Assembly (NCBI GenBank): GCA_022822085.1
Contig: JAJECK010000142.1
Coordinates: 1-38,922 of the forward strand
DNA from: Candidatus Poribacteria bacterium
Lineage (GTDB): Bacteria; Poribacteria; WGA-4E; WGA-3G
DNA length: 38,922 nt
Direction: 5' to 3'
Position 1 is the first letter of the stretch. Each line of letters begins with the position of its first letter. Positions 17,261 to 25,664 of the stretch are shown here, in pieces. Below the pieces are notes generated by a model. The model made no database searches. It saw only the letters and a list, made by a program, of their open reading frames with translations, and was not told the DNA's origin. The position numbers and the translations under genes are program-made.

Positions 17261-18649
17261 TTATTCTATGTATTCCCAATTAAAGGACTTGAGTGCTTGT
17301 CCGACAAGGTATAGAGAACCTGTCACACAAATTAAATCTGTAGACGATGCTGATGATAATCCCATTGCTATCGCTTCTTTTGGGGTTTTATGGATTTCTA
17401 TATTTTGGAATATGCCCGACCAAGTATCGTGTATTGTTTCTGCAGACAGGACACGCGGGTTATTGGGAACTTGTGTTATGATCACGGAATCCGTTATTTG
17501 TGAGATTGTTTTTCCAATTGCGGCTAAGTCCTTATCTCTCATAATACTAACGATAAAAATCACCTGCGTGTAACGAAAATTGTCACGGATAGCACGACAG
17601 AGTGCTGTCATAGACACAGGTGAGTGTGCGCCATCAAGTACGACCGGCGGCGTGGACTTAATCAACTGTATGCGTCCGTGCCACTGCACGTTCTCAAAAC
17701 CCGCATATACACTGTCTTTTGTAATTTTATATCCTCTCTGTTTCAGACATTCAACCGCTGCAATGGCAGTCGTCCCGTTGACATACTGGTGATGTCCTAA
17801 TAGTGGTAGTGTGAGTTGCACATAATTCTCTGTCCCAGTTTTTACATCAAATTGTTGTGCATTCGGCACACCGTCTGAGTTGAGAATAGGATTATCGGAG
17901 TTTTCTTCATCTATATTTTTAACTTGGACGATTGGTGCGTTCCGTTCTTTTGCTACCCTTTCTATGACAGTGGATGCGTCAGGATGTTGCGGGGCAAGCG
18001 CAACGGGACATGCTTGTTTGATTATCTCCGCTTTTTCAATCGCTATCTCAGTATAGGTTTCTCCTAATATAGATGTATGTTCTAAACCGATTGTGGTGAT
18101 GACAGTTGTCACTGGAGAGACGACGTTTGTTGCGTCTAAGCGTCCTCCCAACCCGACTTCAATAACGGCAAAATCTGTTGCTTTGTCAGCAAAATAGGTA
18201 AAGGCAAGTGCTGTGTATATTTCGAAAAATGAAACGCGTCCGAATTCGGAAGCGGAAACGGTTTCAATCGCAGGTTTCAGTTTGTCAATGTAGTCTGCAA
18301 CTTCTGATTCTGATATGAGTTTGTTGTCAATCCGACACCTTTCTCGTGGTGTAATGAGATGAGGGGACGTATACAAACCCGTTTTATAGCCGGCATGTGT
18401 TAGCACTGATGCGATAATTGCTGCTGTTGACCCCTTTCCTTTACTCCCTGCGACATGGATGACTTTTAATCTTTCGTGTGGATTTCCGATCAAATCTAAT
18501 AACTGCGTGATGCGATTTAGATTGTAAAATCGTGCCTGCCGTGCAAAGTCAGGACTTCTTTCATAGTCAATGAACTGTTCTATGTAGACGAGAGCAGATT
18601 TGTAGTTCAATTTTGGGGTATTATCGGTTACAGAACATGAAGTGTGCAT
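17261..18649 (-). CDS. folC: Folylpolyglutamate/dihydrofolate synthase
   Basis: A 462-residue Mur-ligase-type enzyme that adds glutamate to folates, and in bacteria often also makes dihydrofolate. The ATP loop is GSKGKGST (near residue 68). It is followed by YTSPHL, the GLGGRLDATN block with the Mg/Lys region, and VLDGAHSP in the C-terminal domain. Length is normal. It runs toward the restriction-modification genes, separated by about 240 AT-rich non-coding bases, and may be co-transcribed with glyA upstream, which fits one-carbon metabolism. Confidence 0.95.
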   Translation of the reverse strand: MHTSCSVTDNTPKLNYKSALVYIEQFIDYERSPDFARQARFYNLNRITQLLDLIGNPHERLKVIHVAGSKGKGSTAAIIASVLTHAGYKTGLYTSPHLITPRERCRIDNKLISESEVADYIDKLKPAIETVSASEFGRVSFFEIYTALAFTYFADKATDFAVIEVGLGGRLDATNVVSPVTTVITTIGLEHTSILGETYTEIAIEKAEIIKQACPVALAPQHPDASTVIERVAKERNAPIVQVKNIDEENSDNPILNSDGVPNAQQFDVKTGTENYVQLTLPLLGHHQYVNGTTAIAAVECLKQRGYKITKDSVYAGFENVQWHGRIQLIKSTPPVVLDGAHSPVSMTALCRAIRDNFRYTQVIFIVSIMRDKDLAAIGKTISQITDSVIITQVPNNPRVLSAETIHDTWSGIFQNIEIHKTPKEAIAMGLSSASSTDLICVTGSLYLVGQALKSFNWEYIE

Positions 18650-18717
18650 AATCTAAGGTAGTTTAAAAACTAACAACGATGAATACTTCATAATGTCTCT
18701 TTTTGTTAGCGTGTGGA

Positions 18718-18909
18718 CTAATTGTCCTCACTCCTATAATATCTAACAATGATCCATAACGTTATCACAAAACCAACAAATCCTAATATAATGAACACAC
18801 TACTAATGGATTTAAAAAGTTCGGATTCAGACAAAATGTTATAAGATCCGAAAAGACCGATTATGAAGCCTGTTACACCTATTAATAGTATCCGTTCTCT
18901 CTTTTTCAT
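18718..18909 (-). CDS. Small two-helix membrane protein
   Basis: 63 residues: MKKRERIL, a hydrophobic stretch (about 7-25), a short polar turn (SESELFKS), a second hydrophobic stretch (about 33-55) and a charged tail RYYRSEDN. This is a helical hairpin in the inner membrane. ATG 18909 has a strong GGAGG 8 bases upstream; a TTG five codons earlier overlaps that site and is rejected. It sits between glyA and folC on the same strand. There is no recognised family. Confidence 0.65.
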   Translation of the reverse strand: MKKRERILLIGVTGFIIGLFGSYNILSESELFKSISSVFIILGFVGFVITLWIIVRYYRSEDN

Positions 18910-18953
18910 CTGTCTTTCCTCCAATAATGCGCGGAATCAACACCAAATACAAA

Positions 18954-20207
18954 TTAATTTAAATATTCATAAATCGGGAATTGCGTGCAGAATTCCTTAA
19001 CCTTTTCTCGGATGCGTTTTTTGACAGAACCTTTTAGTCTGTTTTCAAGTGCCTCAGTCATAAAATCTGCAATTTGGATCATTTCATCTTCTTTCATGCC
19101 GCGCGTTGTAACCATCGGTGTGCCAAGTCGGATACCACTTGTAGTTTTCGGTTTCCTTTTGTCAAAAGGAATGGTGTTTTTATTGGCAATAATTCCTGCG
19201 TCCTCAAGATGGTCTGCTGCTTGCCTACCGCTTAGTTTCTCATATTTTGACGTTAAATCTATTAACATCAAGTGGTTTTCTGTACCACCACTGACCAATC
19301 TGAATCCGTTTTCAATTAACCTTTGAGCGAGTGCTTTCGCATTTTTAACTATTTGTTCTTGATATGCTTTAAACTCAGGTTCGCTCGCTTCTTTGAATGC
19401 GACTGCTCTGGCAGCAATTGTGTGTAGGAAGGGCCCGCCTTGTAGGCCTGGGAATACTGCTCTATCAATTTTTGCTGCATGTTCTTCTTTACACATAATC
19501 ATTGCACCGCGAGGACCGCGTAGGGTTTTGTGTGTTGTTGTCGTAACTACATCACTATATGGGACAGGATCCGGATGTACACCACCTGCGATAAGTCCAG
19601 CAATATGTGCTATATCTGCCAGCAAGTAGGCATCAACAGAATCAGCGACTTCACGCCAGGCAGCAAAGTCAAAGTGTCGTGGATATGCAGTTGCCCCGAC
19701 AACAATCAGTTTCGGTTGATGTTCTTCGGCAAGGCGACCTACGACATCCATGTCAATCAACTCCGTTTCTGCGTCTACACCGTAAGCCACTACATTGTAG
19801 TAACGTCCAGAAAAGTTGACTTTGTCCCCATGGCTGAGATGTCCACCGTGGCTGAGAGACATGGCTAAGATGGTATCGCCAGGGTCAAGTAGTGCATGAT
19901 ATGCTGCCATATTCGCTTGTGTGCCCGCATGTGGTTGGACGTTGACGTGTTCGGCACCGAAAAGTGCTTTTGCACGTTCAATTGCAAGCGATTCCACACT
20001 ATCCATAAACTCACAACCGTTATAGTAACGTTCACCAGGATATCCTTCAGCATATTTATTACCGAGGATACTCCCTTGTATTTCCATCACTGCCCGACTG
20101 GCGTAGTTCTCCGATGGGATCAGCATCAGTGTATTTTGCTGACGTGCTAAGTCATTGGCGGTAATTTGGACTATTTGTGGGTCTACGTCTGCCAATAATT
20201 TATTCAT
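18954..20207 (-). CDS. glyA: Serine hydroxymethyltransferase
   Basis: A 417-residue PLP enzyme that interconverts serine and glycine with tetrahydrofolate. The PLP lysine is Lys227 in [13 protein letters not shown]. Other conserved parts are [49 protein letters not shown] and the C-terminal [14 protein letters not shown]. Length is standard. It shares strand and theme (folate one-carbon metabolism) with folC downstream. The Shine-Dalgarno before ATG 20207 is weak. Confidence 0.97.
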   Translation of the reverse strand: MNKLLADVDPQIVQITANDLARQQNTLMLIPSENYASRAVMEIQGSILGNKYAEGYPGERYYNGCEFMDSVESLAIERAKALFGAEHVNVQPHAGTQANMAAYHALLDPGDTILAMSLSHGGHLSHGDKVNFSGRYYNVVAYGVDAETELIDMDVVGRLAEEHQPKLIVVGATAYPRHFDFAAWREVADSVDAYLLADIAHIAGLIAGGVHPDPVPYSDVVTTTTHKTLRGPRGAMIMCKEEHAAKIDRAVFPGLQGGPFLHTIAARAVAFKEASEPEFKAYQEQIVKNAKALAQRLIENGFRLVSGGTENHLMLIDLTSKYEKLSGRQAADHLEDAGIIANKNTIPFDKRKPKTTSGIRLGTPMVTTRGMKEDEMIQIADFMTEALENRLKGSVKKRIREKVKEFCTQFPIYEYLN

Positions 20208-20817
20208 TTTTTCTCACTGTTGTTACTTGACATCAGATTGTAAAGTTAAAATAGTATCACAAAATTGACACAATTACAAGAAAAGTTGATATATAAATGC
20301 CTATATGTTAAATGAGTGGTAACGGATTTTCGTTACTTCTATTTTGGTAGTGCTTAGTTGTTTGGTAAAATTATTCTTGTGGGAGAAGTCGTGTGTTGCC
20401 GCCCCGAGATTCATTGTGGAGTTTTTGATGTTTGAAAATACTATTTTTGGTTAAGGTTGAATGGGTTGAGGTATATTTACGATTTGTGCCAGTTAACTGA
20501 TTGTTCTTGTTGTTTTCACACATATTGGTTTCTTCATATAAACATATCGCCCCTATCCAAATCAACGTCAAATGCGCGTATCGCATTTGGTGGAACTGAA
20601 GACAGCAAAAATAAGGGAATTATTATCAATAAATTTTCTTTTGTGAAATAAGGTTTTACAAAAAGTTATTTAGTGCAACTTGTTAGGTTAAGTTTGGTTT
20701 ATGATCCACCAACCTACGAAATTTTGTAAGTTCAGGGAATTAATGCTTCCCATAGGGGTAGTAAAACATGTTTTTGCTGCGGATATTTATGAATACCTCC
20801 ACAGGTCAAGGTGTTAC
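20208..20817. other. Gene-free region downstream of the three-gene operon
   Basis: About 600 bases with no supported gene; the short frames here lack ribosome-binding sites and protein-like composition. The region holds one copy (20479-20552) of a repeat whose partner lies upstream of the operon at 23822-23895. I saw no riboswitch-like structure before glyA. Confidence 0.6.
20479..20552 (+). repeat. Direct repeat flanking the three-gene operon (right-of-glyA copy)
   Basis: It aligns without gaps to 23822-23895, with about 56 of 74 bases matching by eye. The first half, starting ACGATTTGTG and containing AGTTAACTGATTGTT, is the best conserved (about 42 of 50). Both copies have the same orientation, and the operon 20818-23635 lies between them. 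Confidence 0.6.
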
Positions 20818-21681
20818 CTATTTTGACTGAATGAAGTTTTGAATCACATTTTTCAAGCCCCTTGGATCCAATTGTTCAAAAAATTTAGTGTCCTTAATGC
20901 CCATAGCATTTAACCATGTTTCCCAATACGCTTGAATAATGTCAAAATCTTGGAAATGCTTCACTCCATTTTCTTCGCGTAGTCGTATTTCAAGCATCAA
21001 GAATTTTATATTAAAATCGCTGAAGTTTCCAACGGGTGATAACCCTTCATTTCCGTTCTTTATCTTGTTGACTGCTTCTGAATCATCACGCAACGCTCCA
21101 ACCTTCATATATGTTCTTTTGGGACGCCTCTCTTCAATATCATTATCAAAGTTGAGGTAGCCATCAGAAAGACAGATTATCAGGTTCTGGTGGTTTTTGG
21201 AAAAGGAAGACTCCGCTTTAGATCTAAACCAATCCCAAATATCTGAACCTGTCTGCGGGTGTTGCTGGACATGATTATACATTTTAACAATATAATCTTT
21301 AAATTGGTCTTTCCTATTTAGAAATGGTTCATATTCATCACGATTCTTTGGTGCTGCAATTGTCAATCCTTGCATGACATTATTCGGGGGGGATGGAACT
21401 GTGGGTTGATCTGGAACTACGAAAACAAGTTTGTGCGGCTTAAAAATATTTCCCATAATGTCGTTTCTGTCAACAAGTCCATAAAACTGATCAACAATCT
21501 CATTTAAAATAAAAATGTCTTGCTCCTTTTGATCTGGATGTCTCTCGTTAGAAACACGATCTGACGTATCAATAATAACAACGATGTTTACGGGAGAATC
21601 TGCCTTAATATCGGAATGACTTACATTTAGAAAAATCAGAAATAGGACATAGATTACAATAGCTGCATTAATTCTTCTCAT
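20818..21681 (-). CDS. Exported vWA-like protein, third gene of the operon
   Basis: A 287-residue protein with a signal peptide or N-terminal anchor (hydrophobic 7-22). The mature part looks like a von Willebrand A fold: first strand NIVVIIDTSDR (Asp38, Ser40, with Asp41 where a second Ser is usual in the DxSxS metal site) and a later strand LIICLSDGYLNFD carrying the second metal Asp. Metal binding is therefore plausible but altered. The end is helical. It follows the coiled-coil membrane protein by 11 bases with a good AAAGGAG site, so it belongs to the same operon. I infer a periplasmic or surface sensing or binding role; the exact function is unknown. Confidence 0.72.
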   Translation of the reverse strand: MRRINAAIVIYVLFLIFLNVSHSDIKADSPVNIVVIIDTSDRVSNERHPDQKEQDIFILNEIVDQFYGLVDRNDIMGNIFKPHKLVFVVPDQPTVPSPPNNVMQGLTIAAPKNRDEYEPFLNRKDQFKDYIVKMYNHVQQHPQTGSDIWDWFRSKAESSFSKNHQNLIICLSDGYLNFDNDIEERRPKRTYMKVGALRDDSEAVNKIKNGNEGLSPVGNFSDFNIKFLMLEIRLREENGVKHFQDFDIIQAYWETWLNAMGIKDTKFFEQLDPRGLKNVIQNFIQSK

Positions 21682-21692
21682 ACAAAACTCCT

Positions 21693-23207
21693 TTAAACTG
21701 TATGAAGTGTTGTTTTAAAATTCTCTAACACTCGCTTTTTAAGTTCTTGGATCTCTAATATTTGGCTTGACATTTCCTGGGGTTGAAGATCGGTTCTACA
21801 TTGTGATATATATCGATACCAACCCGTCACGAATTCATCAGCCTGTGCTTCCATCTTCTTTATATCGATAACTCTGTTGCGTTGTCCTTTTAAGTGTGTG
21901 TCAATATCAGATTCGCAACGATCAATTTCCATTTGTAGACTATCAACCTGCTCGTTGAGCAATTGAATTTCGTCTTGAATACTTTGGATTTCAGCATCTA
22001 ATCCAGCGATTTGGGCTTCAATCGGATGCCGATATGTTTTTAGGAGCGACTCCGAATAGGTTCGTTTCTCTTCATCAAGTCGACTCAAGCCATCTTCTAA
22101 AATTTGGAGTTCAGTGTTTAAAACAGACAATTCAACCAATTTATCATTCTGCTCCGCTCTAATCTGCATTTCCATCTGCTTAGACTTATCAGATTGTGGT
22201 CGGATGTTTTCCCATAATCCCAATACAAAACTTAACCCGAATCCTAACATAACAGAAGTGCCTAACCCTAAAAGTGCAAAAAGACCGAATAGTAAGAAAA
22301 AGGGTTCTGGATCTCCAACTTTATCTTGTTCTACAGCTATGGTTGTAGCAATTCGCCATCCAATTGTTCCTTCAATGATGATAGCTGCAATCAAAAAACC
22401 CAAAAAATGCACCCATTTTTTCTGCTCCTCGGTAAGATAGGTTACAATGACAAGGAAGATGAAGATAGAGGGAAACATCAGAATCAGCCAATCGCGCGGA
22501 TCATCATCACCAGTGGATTTCCATGACCTATCAAACGCTTTATAATCAATAAGAGCAGTTAGATCCATGTCTTCACCAGATTTAACAGTTTTTTCTCCCG
22601 CAGACACATAAAAGAGATAGAGATAACCAAATAGAAAAATAAGGACAACTGTGCCAAAGATCGCAAGAATGAGTTTGGGCAGCCGCTGTAATATATTAGA
22701 AACTCTGTGTCGTAATTTAGAAAACCAATTTTCAGAGGTTTGATGAACCGCACCATCAGTGTTTAAAGTATCTAATTCAACTTGGGTTGGTGATTCTAAA
22801 TCTGTTTCGATTTTAGCAATTTCTAATTTCTTGGATTCTATATCTGAAATCTTTACTTCAATTTTTTCGTTTAGTTCCACAATACGTGAACCTTCCGATG
22901 TCTCCAAGATTTCTACTGGGGATTCCATTTTTACTTTGAGCTCGGCTAATTCTACCTTCTTTGTTTCAAGTTCTTTGGTTGCCTCTTTGATAGTATTTTG
23001 CCGTAGGGTTTTCTGCTGCTCAAGTTGTTCTTTATCCTCAACCAAATCCTCTATTTCTGCTTGATAATAATCATCGTTAAATGCGATTTCAAGATTCTCA
23101 TCACGGATAATGACATTAAGATGTTCTTGTAATGCCTCTGTAATCCCTCTGCCTGCAGCTGCACAAGCAAAACCACTGTCCGCACTATAATGAGGTTTAC
23201 CGTTCAA
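21693..23207 (-). CDS. Four-TM protein with two long coiled coils, second gene of the operon
   Basis: 504 residues. A short N-terminal part (residues 1-45, with a DSGFACAAAGRGI segment) precedes a charged coiled coil (about 48-140). Four membrane helices follow (about 178-203, 240-258, 265-290 and 303-332), then a second coiled coil (about 340-455). Both coils should lie on the same side of the membrane. Translation begins at TTG (23207) behind AGGAGGA, overlapping the stop of the preceding gene (TTGA). The plan recalls membrane parts of signalling or defence complexes, but I recognise no family. Sequence on either side of the coils does not look like an enzyme. Confidence 0.75.
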   Translation of the reverse strand: MNGKPHYSADSGFACAAAGRGITEALQEHLNVIIRDENLEIAFNDDYYQAEIEDLVEDKEQLEQQKTLRQNTIKEATKELETKKVELAELKVKMESPVEILETSEGSRIVELNEKIEVKISDIESKKLEIAKIETDLESPTQVELDTLNTDGAVHQTSENWFSKLRHRVSNILQRLPKLILAIFGTVVLIFLFGYLYLFYVSAGEKTVKSGEDMDLTALIDYKAFDRSWKSTGDDDPRDWLILMFPSIFIFLVIVTYLTEEQKKWVHFLGFLIAAIIIEGTIGWRIATTIAVEQDKVGDPEPFFLLFGLFALLGLGTSVMLGFGLSFVLGLWENIRPQSDKSKQMEMQIRAEQNDKLVELSVLNTELQILEDGLSRLDEEKRTYSESLLKTYRHPIEAQIAGLDAEIQSIQDEIQLLNEQVDSLQMEIDRCESDIDTHLKGQRNRVIDIKKMEAQADEFVTGWYRYISQCRTDLQPQEMSSQILEIQELKKRVLENFKTTLHTV

Positions 23208-23635
23208 AATTGTTCCTCCTCTTTAGGTGCTGTTTTACTTCTATTGGAAAGTTTGCTAAAACGTGTCAGAAATTGTGATGTCCACTTTCTCCAAAGACTG
23301 TCAGAACTAACACAATTGGCATGCGTTGGCTGACGTTTATGAACTTCTTTAAGTCTTTGTATTGCTTCTGATGGGTCTGGAAATGTGAAAAACTCACGAT
23401 CTTTGTTAGGACGCAACTCATCGAGTTCTTGATGTATCAAGGCTTCAAGCTCCTTTGGATTGTCACATAATTCTTCATGAACAACATCAAAAGGCATTGG
23501 CACACCGGTTCCGACGCTATCATTATACCCATGATAAAGTTGATCCGCTCGATCTTGTGCAGTTTGTGTTTCAGTAAACCCGATTTTTACTAAGCCTGGC
23601 ATACTCTTGTTCGTCAAGATATAAACACTTCCCAT
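23204..23635 (-). CDS. T5orf172/GIY-YIG-like protein, first gene of the operon
   Basis: 143 residues. The first 95 match the T5orf172/MUG113 pattern of the GIY-YIG superfamily: GSVYILTNKSMPGLVKIGFTE (Tyr5 and the KIG strand), an Arg in QDRADQLY, VPMPFDVVHEE, the acidic ELEALIHQEL and REFFTF. Related domains are DNA-binding or nuclease modules found in phage and defence proteins. The last 45 residues are basic and poorly ordered. The stop overlaps the TTG start of the coiled-coil gene, so the stoichiometry of the two proteins is probably linked. Nuclease activity is not proven, because some T5orf172 domains lack full catalytic sets. Confidence 0.8.
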   Translation of the reverse strand: MGSVYILTNKSMPGLVKIGFTETQTAQDRADQLYHGYNDSVGTGVPMPFDVVHEELCDNPKELEALIHQELDELRPNKDREFFTFPDPSEAIQRLKEVHKRQPTHANCVSSDSLWRKWTSQFLTRFSKLSNRSKTAPKEEEQF

Positions 23636-23690
23636 AGTGGCTGCCTTTCGAATAATAATACCATTTCTACTTTATAATGGCCCCTTTTTC

Positions 23691-23770
23691 GTAGGTCGGG
23701 TAGAGGCACGAAACCCGACAGGATAGACATAATCATTCCGGGTCGGGTTTCGTGCCTCTACCCGACCTAC
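23691..23770. repeat. Palindrome with 29-bp perfect arms
   Basis: The arms 23691-23719 and 23742-23770 are exact reverse complements around a 22-base loop. It has the same family core (ACGAAACCCGAC and TAGAG) as the palindrome at 118-185, with GCA in place of CGAAG in the stem. The compensating changes in both arms keep pairing perfect, which points to selection for structure or recent gene conversion. It lies 55 bases upstream of the three-gene operon. Confidence 0.9.
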
Positions 23771-23821
23771 GGAAGAATGGTCCAAAAATAATTAGAATTG
23801 TTATAACAGTAATCTACTGTA

Positions 23822-23895
23822 ACGATTTGTGTTAGTTAACTGATTGTTTTTTATATTTTCACAGATATTGTTATTTGTAATTACGGATATCGTCC
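23822..23895 (+). repeat. Direct repeat flanking the three-gene operon (upstream copy)
   Basis: Partner of 20479-20552. Its last bases (ATATCGTCC) form the left end of the inverted-repeat element 23887-24035. Confidence 0.6.
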
Positions 23896-24035
23896 GGATG
23901 GGACTAAAGATCACTCAAATCAAAAGATATACGGTCAAATCCTCATCCTTGTGTGGAACAATGTTTAAGAAACATTTGTTTATCACAAATCGTAAAGTTA
24001 ATTGTAAAATCCCTATAGTCCCGTCCAGATGATAT
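23887..24035. mobile_element. Inverted-repeat element of 149 bp
   Basis: The ends 23887-23909 (ATATCGTCCGGATGGGACTAAAG) and 24013-24035 are inverted copies with 18 of 23 bases matching. The GGGACTAAAG part also occurs in the ends of the 2382-2723 element, so the two may share a transposase. The interior has no gene. Confidence 0.5.
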
Positions 24036-24180
24036 GTTTTATGAAACACTTTGATAGTCGGGAATCGGAGTTCCCTCGGACCACGTTAGAATATCAAGTT
24101 AATTGTATAATCCACTATATTATCAATCAACACCAAATGGGTTTGGCGGAGTGTACGAATTGTGTTCTGCCTGATTGGTG

Positions 24181-24213
24181 TTGAGTGCCCTATTGTGCCC
24201 TATTGTGCCCTAT
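24181..24213. repeat. Three tandem copies of GTGCCCTATT
   Basis: Three direct copies of a 10-base unit, followed by a T run. It is a simple slippage-type repeat in the gene-poor stretch. Confidence 0.7.
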
Positions 24214-24350
24214 TTTTCGGATTTTTGGAATTACCCGATCCTTGTACTGTCTATGTTTAGAGGGTTTTTTGGGTTGCTTGTGACTCAGATTCGGGCACTG
24301 GTGGATAGTCCAAGTTAAACTTGTCCATCGGGTAGAGCGAAGCGAAACCC

Positions 24351-24600
24351 ATAAGCGTCAATTTAAGGGTATATTCCTATATTTCTTATATATTTTAGCG
24401 CCAACGGTGCGGAATGTGTATAGTCCGCAATATCAAGATTAGACCGAATCCCAGGGGGTATACAACAAAGATAGGCACCTGTCGCCCCGCTGGGGCTTGT
24501 TTTTTGGCATCGTCACGTCTATACACCTTTCGCACCGCTGGTGCTGCTGTCATTACAAATTAGCATTTTGTGTTAATACCACACACTAAATTGACGTATA
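24351..24600. mobile_element. MITE-like element with ATAAGCGTCAATTTA end, carrying the GCCCC repeat (copy B)
   Basis: The left end ATAAGCGTCAATTTAA (24351-24366) is identical to that of the 12441 element. The right end TAAATTGACGTATA (24587-24600) pairs with it over 10 perfect bases. The interior 24373-24556 is the second copy of the repeat at 2494-2690 (CTATACACCTTTCGCACC, GGCATCGTCACG). It abuts a half copy of the 118-185 palindrome on the left, so insertion probably broke that repeat. Confidence 0.65.
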
Positions 24601-24637
24601 AGGGGCGAGGTTACCTCGTTTCCTATATAGAAAGGGT

Positions 24638-24657
24638 TCTTCTAAACGGGCGGGGAG
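24638..24657. repeat. GC-rich hairpin GGGCGGGG / CCCCCGCCC
   Basis: A short palindrome next to the right end of the element 24351-24600, in the same style as 12373-12391. Confidence 0.5.
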
Positions 24658-24865
24658 CCCCCGCCCGGACAAATGATTTATGAGATACGCTCTAAATAAC
24701 CCTTGTTAAAATACGGGAAACTTGCAGATTCAGCGTTTTTATAGTAATACCAATTCTATAAATGTTTATCCCATGAAGAGTTGTTATGCTTGTCTTGAAG
24801 GACTGCACAAACTGGAGTTTATGGGACATTAAAGAGACTTTAATTATTAGAAATGGTATTATCTT

Positions 24866-25051
24866 GAGGCGATTGAAACATCGCGCTATCTACAAGCATA
24901 TCCGCAAAAACGTAAAACAGTCATTGAGCCGGTTTTTAGTCTGCTATGTGAACTCATAGGAACAGATAATAATCAGAAACAACTGCCAGTGATAAACCTC
25001 ATTTATAAGTCAATAAAGAATATAGAAACAAATAAAATATATATTCTTTAG
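24866..25051 (+). pseudogene. Transposase C-terminal remnant
   Basis: The frame reads EAIETSRYLQAYPQKRKTVIEPVFSLLC, then ELIGTDNNQKQLPV and a stop. R-K-x-x-IEPVFSLL followed by an N/Q-K-QLPV tail is typical of the last DDE segment (with its Glu) and C-terminus of IS4-like or related transposases. No start codon, ribosome-binding site or upstream catalytic part is found, so this is a fragment. The family assignment is tentative. Confidence 0.5.
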
Positions 25052-25222
25052 AATGATATTTTTGCAAATTATACGACATAATACGTATGTTTGTCAAATT
25101 AAATTACACAAAAAGCAAAATTCCATCTTTTTTCAGGTGGGAGGTGGTTTCTTTTGTGGGAGGGGGTTTTCTTGTGGGAGGGGGTTTAAACCGATTTCAT
25201 CACATTATTGACTAGAGCGTAT

Positions 25223-25551
25223 CGTCCCCAGATGAAGATTAAGATAATATTTCGGTAATGTGGCGAGGTTAGGAAACCTCGCCAGCGGCTGGAGTGCAAG
25301 AAGCTGGAGTGCAAGAATGTGGGTATACCGTTTAATGTGGCGAGGTTAGGAAACCTCGCCAGCGGCTGGAGTGCAAGAAGCTGGAGTGCAAGAATGTGGG
25401 CATACCGTTTAATGTGGCGAGGTTAGGAAGAAATCAACGGGACCAATGCCATTTAGGCATTCCCCGCCTCGCCAGCGGAGGAGCGAAACCTGCCTCGTAC
25501 GGATAAAAAAGTACCGAATTAATAAATTAATCTTCATCCAGTTTGTGGGAC
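25223..25551. mobile_element. MITE-like element with GTCCC..GATGAAGATTAA ends
   Basis: GATGAAGATTAA (25231-25242) is inverted at 25527-25538, with GTCCC (25224) and GGGAC (25547-25551) outside. The ends match those of the element at 2382-2723, and both continue inward with a GGTAAT block. The interior carries the 77-base tandem repeats instead of the GCCCC repeat. No coding sequence is present. Confidence 0.6.
25260..25428. repeat. 77-base tandem repeat, two full copies and a broken third
   Basis: Copies start at 25260, 25337 and 25414 with an exact period of 77. The first two differ by one base (GGGTATACC versus GGGCATACC). Each starts with the hairpin GGCGAGGTT-AGGA-AACCTCGCC and includes two copies of GCTGGAGTGCAAGAA. 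The third is interrupted within the hairpin after AGGA by about 35 bases, then resumes with CCTCGCCAGCGG. Confidence 0.85.
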
Positions 25552-25664
25552 AGCACAATCAGGCGGTTTAGGTTTAACGAACCAAAAGTGTGCATATATT
25601 TTTGGATTTTACTATAATAACGGGAGTAAGGTAAAAGTTGGATTTTTCCTACTGTGCCTCTATG

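Noticed and set aside
20371-20651. Short frames in the gap between glyA and the vWA-like gene
   Set aside because: No ribosome-binding site, low-complexity Asn/Thr-rich or mixed translation, and overlap with a dispersed repeat.
25260-25440. CRISPR array
   Set aside because: The units are 77-base tandem copies with no variable spacers and no cas genes.
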